5,892 nucleotides of DNA from an uncultured Lachnospiraceae bacterium (lineage in GTDB: Bacteria; Bacillota; Clostridia; Lachnospirales; Lachnospiraceae). Location: assembly GCA_902803305.1 (NCBI GenBank), contig CADCPL010000252.1:1-5892 (forward strand), given 5' to 3'. How positions within the stretch are numbered: the stretch's first letter is position 1; each line of letters begins with the position of its first letter. Positions 4,448-5,892 of the stretch are shown here, piece after piece. The notes under the pieces are model-generated. The model saw nothing but the letters and a program-made list of their open reading frames with translations, did no database searches and was not told the origin of the DNA. A program made the translations under genes and the position numbers.

Positions 4448-5892
4448 ATGAAAAAGGGACAGGAATATACCGGAAGGGTAGAAAAGATCAAATTCCCCAA
4501 TAAGGGTGTTGTCTTGCCTTTATCGGAGACAGGTGAAGTGTGCGCCGAAGAAGGGATATGCATCGTGAAGAACGTGATCCCGGGGCAAAAGATCCGCTTT
4601 CGCGTGAACAAAAAGAGAAGCGGGCAGTGTGAAGGGATGCTGCTGGAGGTTTTATCACGATCTCCAATGGAGATTGACAGTGCCTGTGCTCATTTCGGCT
4701 CATGCGGCGGATGCGCATACCAGACCCTTTCGTATGAGGATCAGCTGAGGATAAAAGAGCAGCAGGTTCATGAGCTTCTGAGCCCGGTAATAACGCAGAA
4801 ACTTAAGGATGAAAACGGTGAGACGGTTGACATAAGACGACTGTTTGAGAAGATAGTTCCCAGTCCTATGCAGTTTGGATACCGCAATAAAATGGAGTTT
4901 TCGTTTGGCGATGCGAGTCCCGGAGGGCCTCTTGAACTTGGTTTACATAAAAGAGGGAGCTTTTATGATATAGTCTCGTGTCGCTCTTGCAGGATCGTCG
5001 ATGATGACTTCAGGATGATCCTTACGGAGACGCTTGCATACTTCAGGGGCAAGGAGACAACATACTTCCACAAGCGGACTCATGAAGGGTATCTGCGGTT
5101 CCTGCTTGTCAGAAAAGCAGCCGCGACCGGTGAGATACTGATAGATCTTGTCACAACATCGCAGACCCCGCCCGACACGATCTGCACGCAGAAAAGCCTT
5201 CTTGAGGACTGGACGGATATGCTGCTCGAACTTAAGCTTTCCGGGAAGATCGCAGGGGTACTTCATACAGTTGATGACGGGGTTGCAGACGCCATAGTAA
5301 ATGACCATACGGATATACTGTACGGACGTGATTGGTTTAACGAGAAAGTGCTCGGGCTGACTTTTCGGATAACGCCTTTTTCGTTCTTTCAGACCAACAC
5401 ACTGTCAGCGGAAGTGCTGTATTCGAAAGTACGCGAATATGTTGATATTGCTCTTGCGGATCCGGATAAGGAACAGGGGAAAAAGAGCAAAGTTGTATAC
5501 GATCTGTATTCGGGGACAGGGACGATAGGACAACTTATGTCAACTAAAGCAGAGTCTGTCATCGGTGTCGAAATAGTGGAAGAAGCTGTAAAAGCAGCAA
5601 ATGAAAACGCAGAATTGAATGGTTTACATAATTGCAGATTTGTGGCGGGAGATGTCCTGAAAACACTTGATGAGATAGAGGATAAGCCGGACCTTATAAT
5701 ACTTGACCCGCCTCGTGACGGGATCAATCCCAAGGCGCTCGCCAAGATAATAAACTACGGCGTTCAAAGTATGATCTATATTTCCTGCAAACCGACAAGC
5801 CTGGCGCGTGACCTGGTAACCCTTATCGATGGCGGCTATTTTCCCGTGCGGATATGCCCTATAGACCAGTTCCCGGCTACAAGTCATGTTGA
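4448..5892 (+). CDS. rlmD: 23S rRNA (uracil-5-)-methyltransferase, RlmD/RlmCD (RumA) family, missing its last residues
   Basis: A cytoplasmic SAM-dependent enzyme that makes 5-methyluridine in 23S rRNA. RlmD of E. coli acts at U1939; in Gram-positives one enzyme, RlmCD, is known to do U747 and U1939, so the exact target here is inferred. 481 codons are visible. An N-terminal TRAM-like RNA-binding domain (about 3-70) is followed by iron-sulphur cysteines C80, C86 and C89 with a fourth at C181 or C178; FQTN (314-317); SAM motif YDLYSGTGTIG (351-361); GVEIVEEA (373-380); DPPRDG (420-425); catalytic cysteine C447 in ISCKPTSLARDL; and the closing ATSHV (477-481). The last two bases are GA, fitting the conserved catalytic-base glutamate that follows HV. 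The family normally ends within about ten residues of this point, so almost all of the protein is here. It follows the terminator by 39 bases, so it may be a separate unit, but I find only a weak promoter. Confidence 0.93.
   Translation, partial: MKKGQEYTGRVEKIKFPNKGVVLPLSETGEVCAEEGICIVKNVIPGQKIRFRVNKKRSGQCEGMLLEVLSRSPMEIDSACAHFGSCGGCAYQTLSYEDQLRIKEQQVHELLSPVITQKLKDENGETVDIRRLFEKIVPSPMQFGYRNKMEFSFGDASPGGPLELGLHKRGSFYDIVSCRSCRIVDDDFRMILTETLAYFRGKETTYFHKRTHEGYLRFLLVRKAAATGEILIDLVTTSQTPPDTICTQKSLLEDWTDMLLELKLSGKIAGVLHTVDDGVADAIVNDHTDILYGRDWFNEKVLGLTFRITPFSFFQTNTLSAEVLYSKVREYVDIALADPDKEQGKKSKVVYDLYSGTGTIGQLMSTKAESVIGVEIVEEAVKAANENAELNGLHNCRFVAGDVLKTLDEIEDKPDLIILDPPRDGINPKALAKIINYGVQSMIYISCKPTSLARDLVTLIDGGYFPVRICPIDQFPATSHV

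Noticed and set aside
4943..5745. Two long minus-strand open frames (4943-5308 and 5389-5745)
   Set aside because: Both lie antisense within the methyltransferase gene, whose plus-strand translation shows all expected motifs without interruption.

Overview
The window looks like ordinary core chromosome from a Clostridia-type Firmicute, probably Lachnospiraceae. This rests on a PcrA of Bacillus/Clostridium type and length, a YerC-type TrpR-family regulator, a two-site CheC, a Gram-positive-style RumA-family 23S rRNA methyltransferase, AAAGGA-like ribosome sites, sigma-A-like promoters and moderate GC. The family placement comes from recall and inference; nothing was searched. There is no insertion sequence, phage gene, CRISPR array, tRNA or rRNA. 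Six protein genes fill almost everything, and the longest gap is about 120 bases.

Left part: bases 1-596 carry, on the minus strand, the N-terminal half of a CPA2-family cation:proton antiporter whose other end lies outside the window. A 120-base gap with back-to-back promoters separates it from cheC (717-1334, plus), which encodes a CheY-P phosphatase with both catalytic motifs intact but no chemotaxis or flagellar gene beside it. cheC converges on yerC (1342-1647, minus), a small DNA-binding protein, with only 7 bases between the stop codons.

Middle part: yerC is divergent from pcrA (1731-3953, plus), a complete UvrD/Rep-family DNA helicase. The 83-base gap holds a perfect 8+8 inverted repeat that flanks the likely yerC -10 box and is a candidate operator. 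A 112-residue single-pass membrane protein of unknown function (4001-4339) follows pcrA. Its C-terminal tail is extremely acidic. A strong intrinsic terminator (4371-4408) ends this unit.

Right part: 39 bases after the terminator begins an RlmD/RlmCD rRNA m5U methyltransferase (4448 to the window edge), cut just before its last few residues.

Functionally this is a set of housekeeping genes: ion homeostasis, chemotaxis signal termination, a regulator, DNA repair and rRNA modification. I see no obviously new multi-gene system. The items most worth a second look are the probably leaderless antiporter transcript, the yerC/pcrA inverted repeat, the acidic membrane protein joined to pcrA, and the missing obvious promoter for the methyltransferase gene. 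yerC, pcrA and an RlmCD gene also lie in one region in Bacillus subtilis (from memory), so the neighbourhood is probably partly ancestral.
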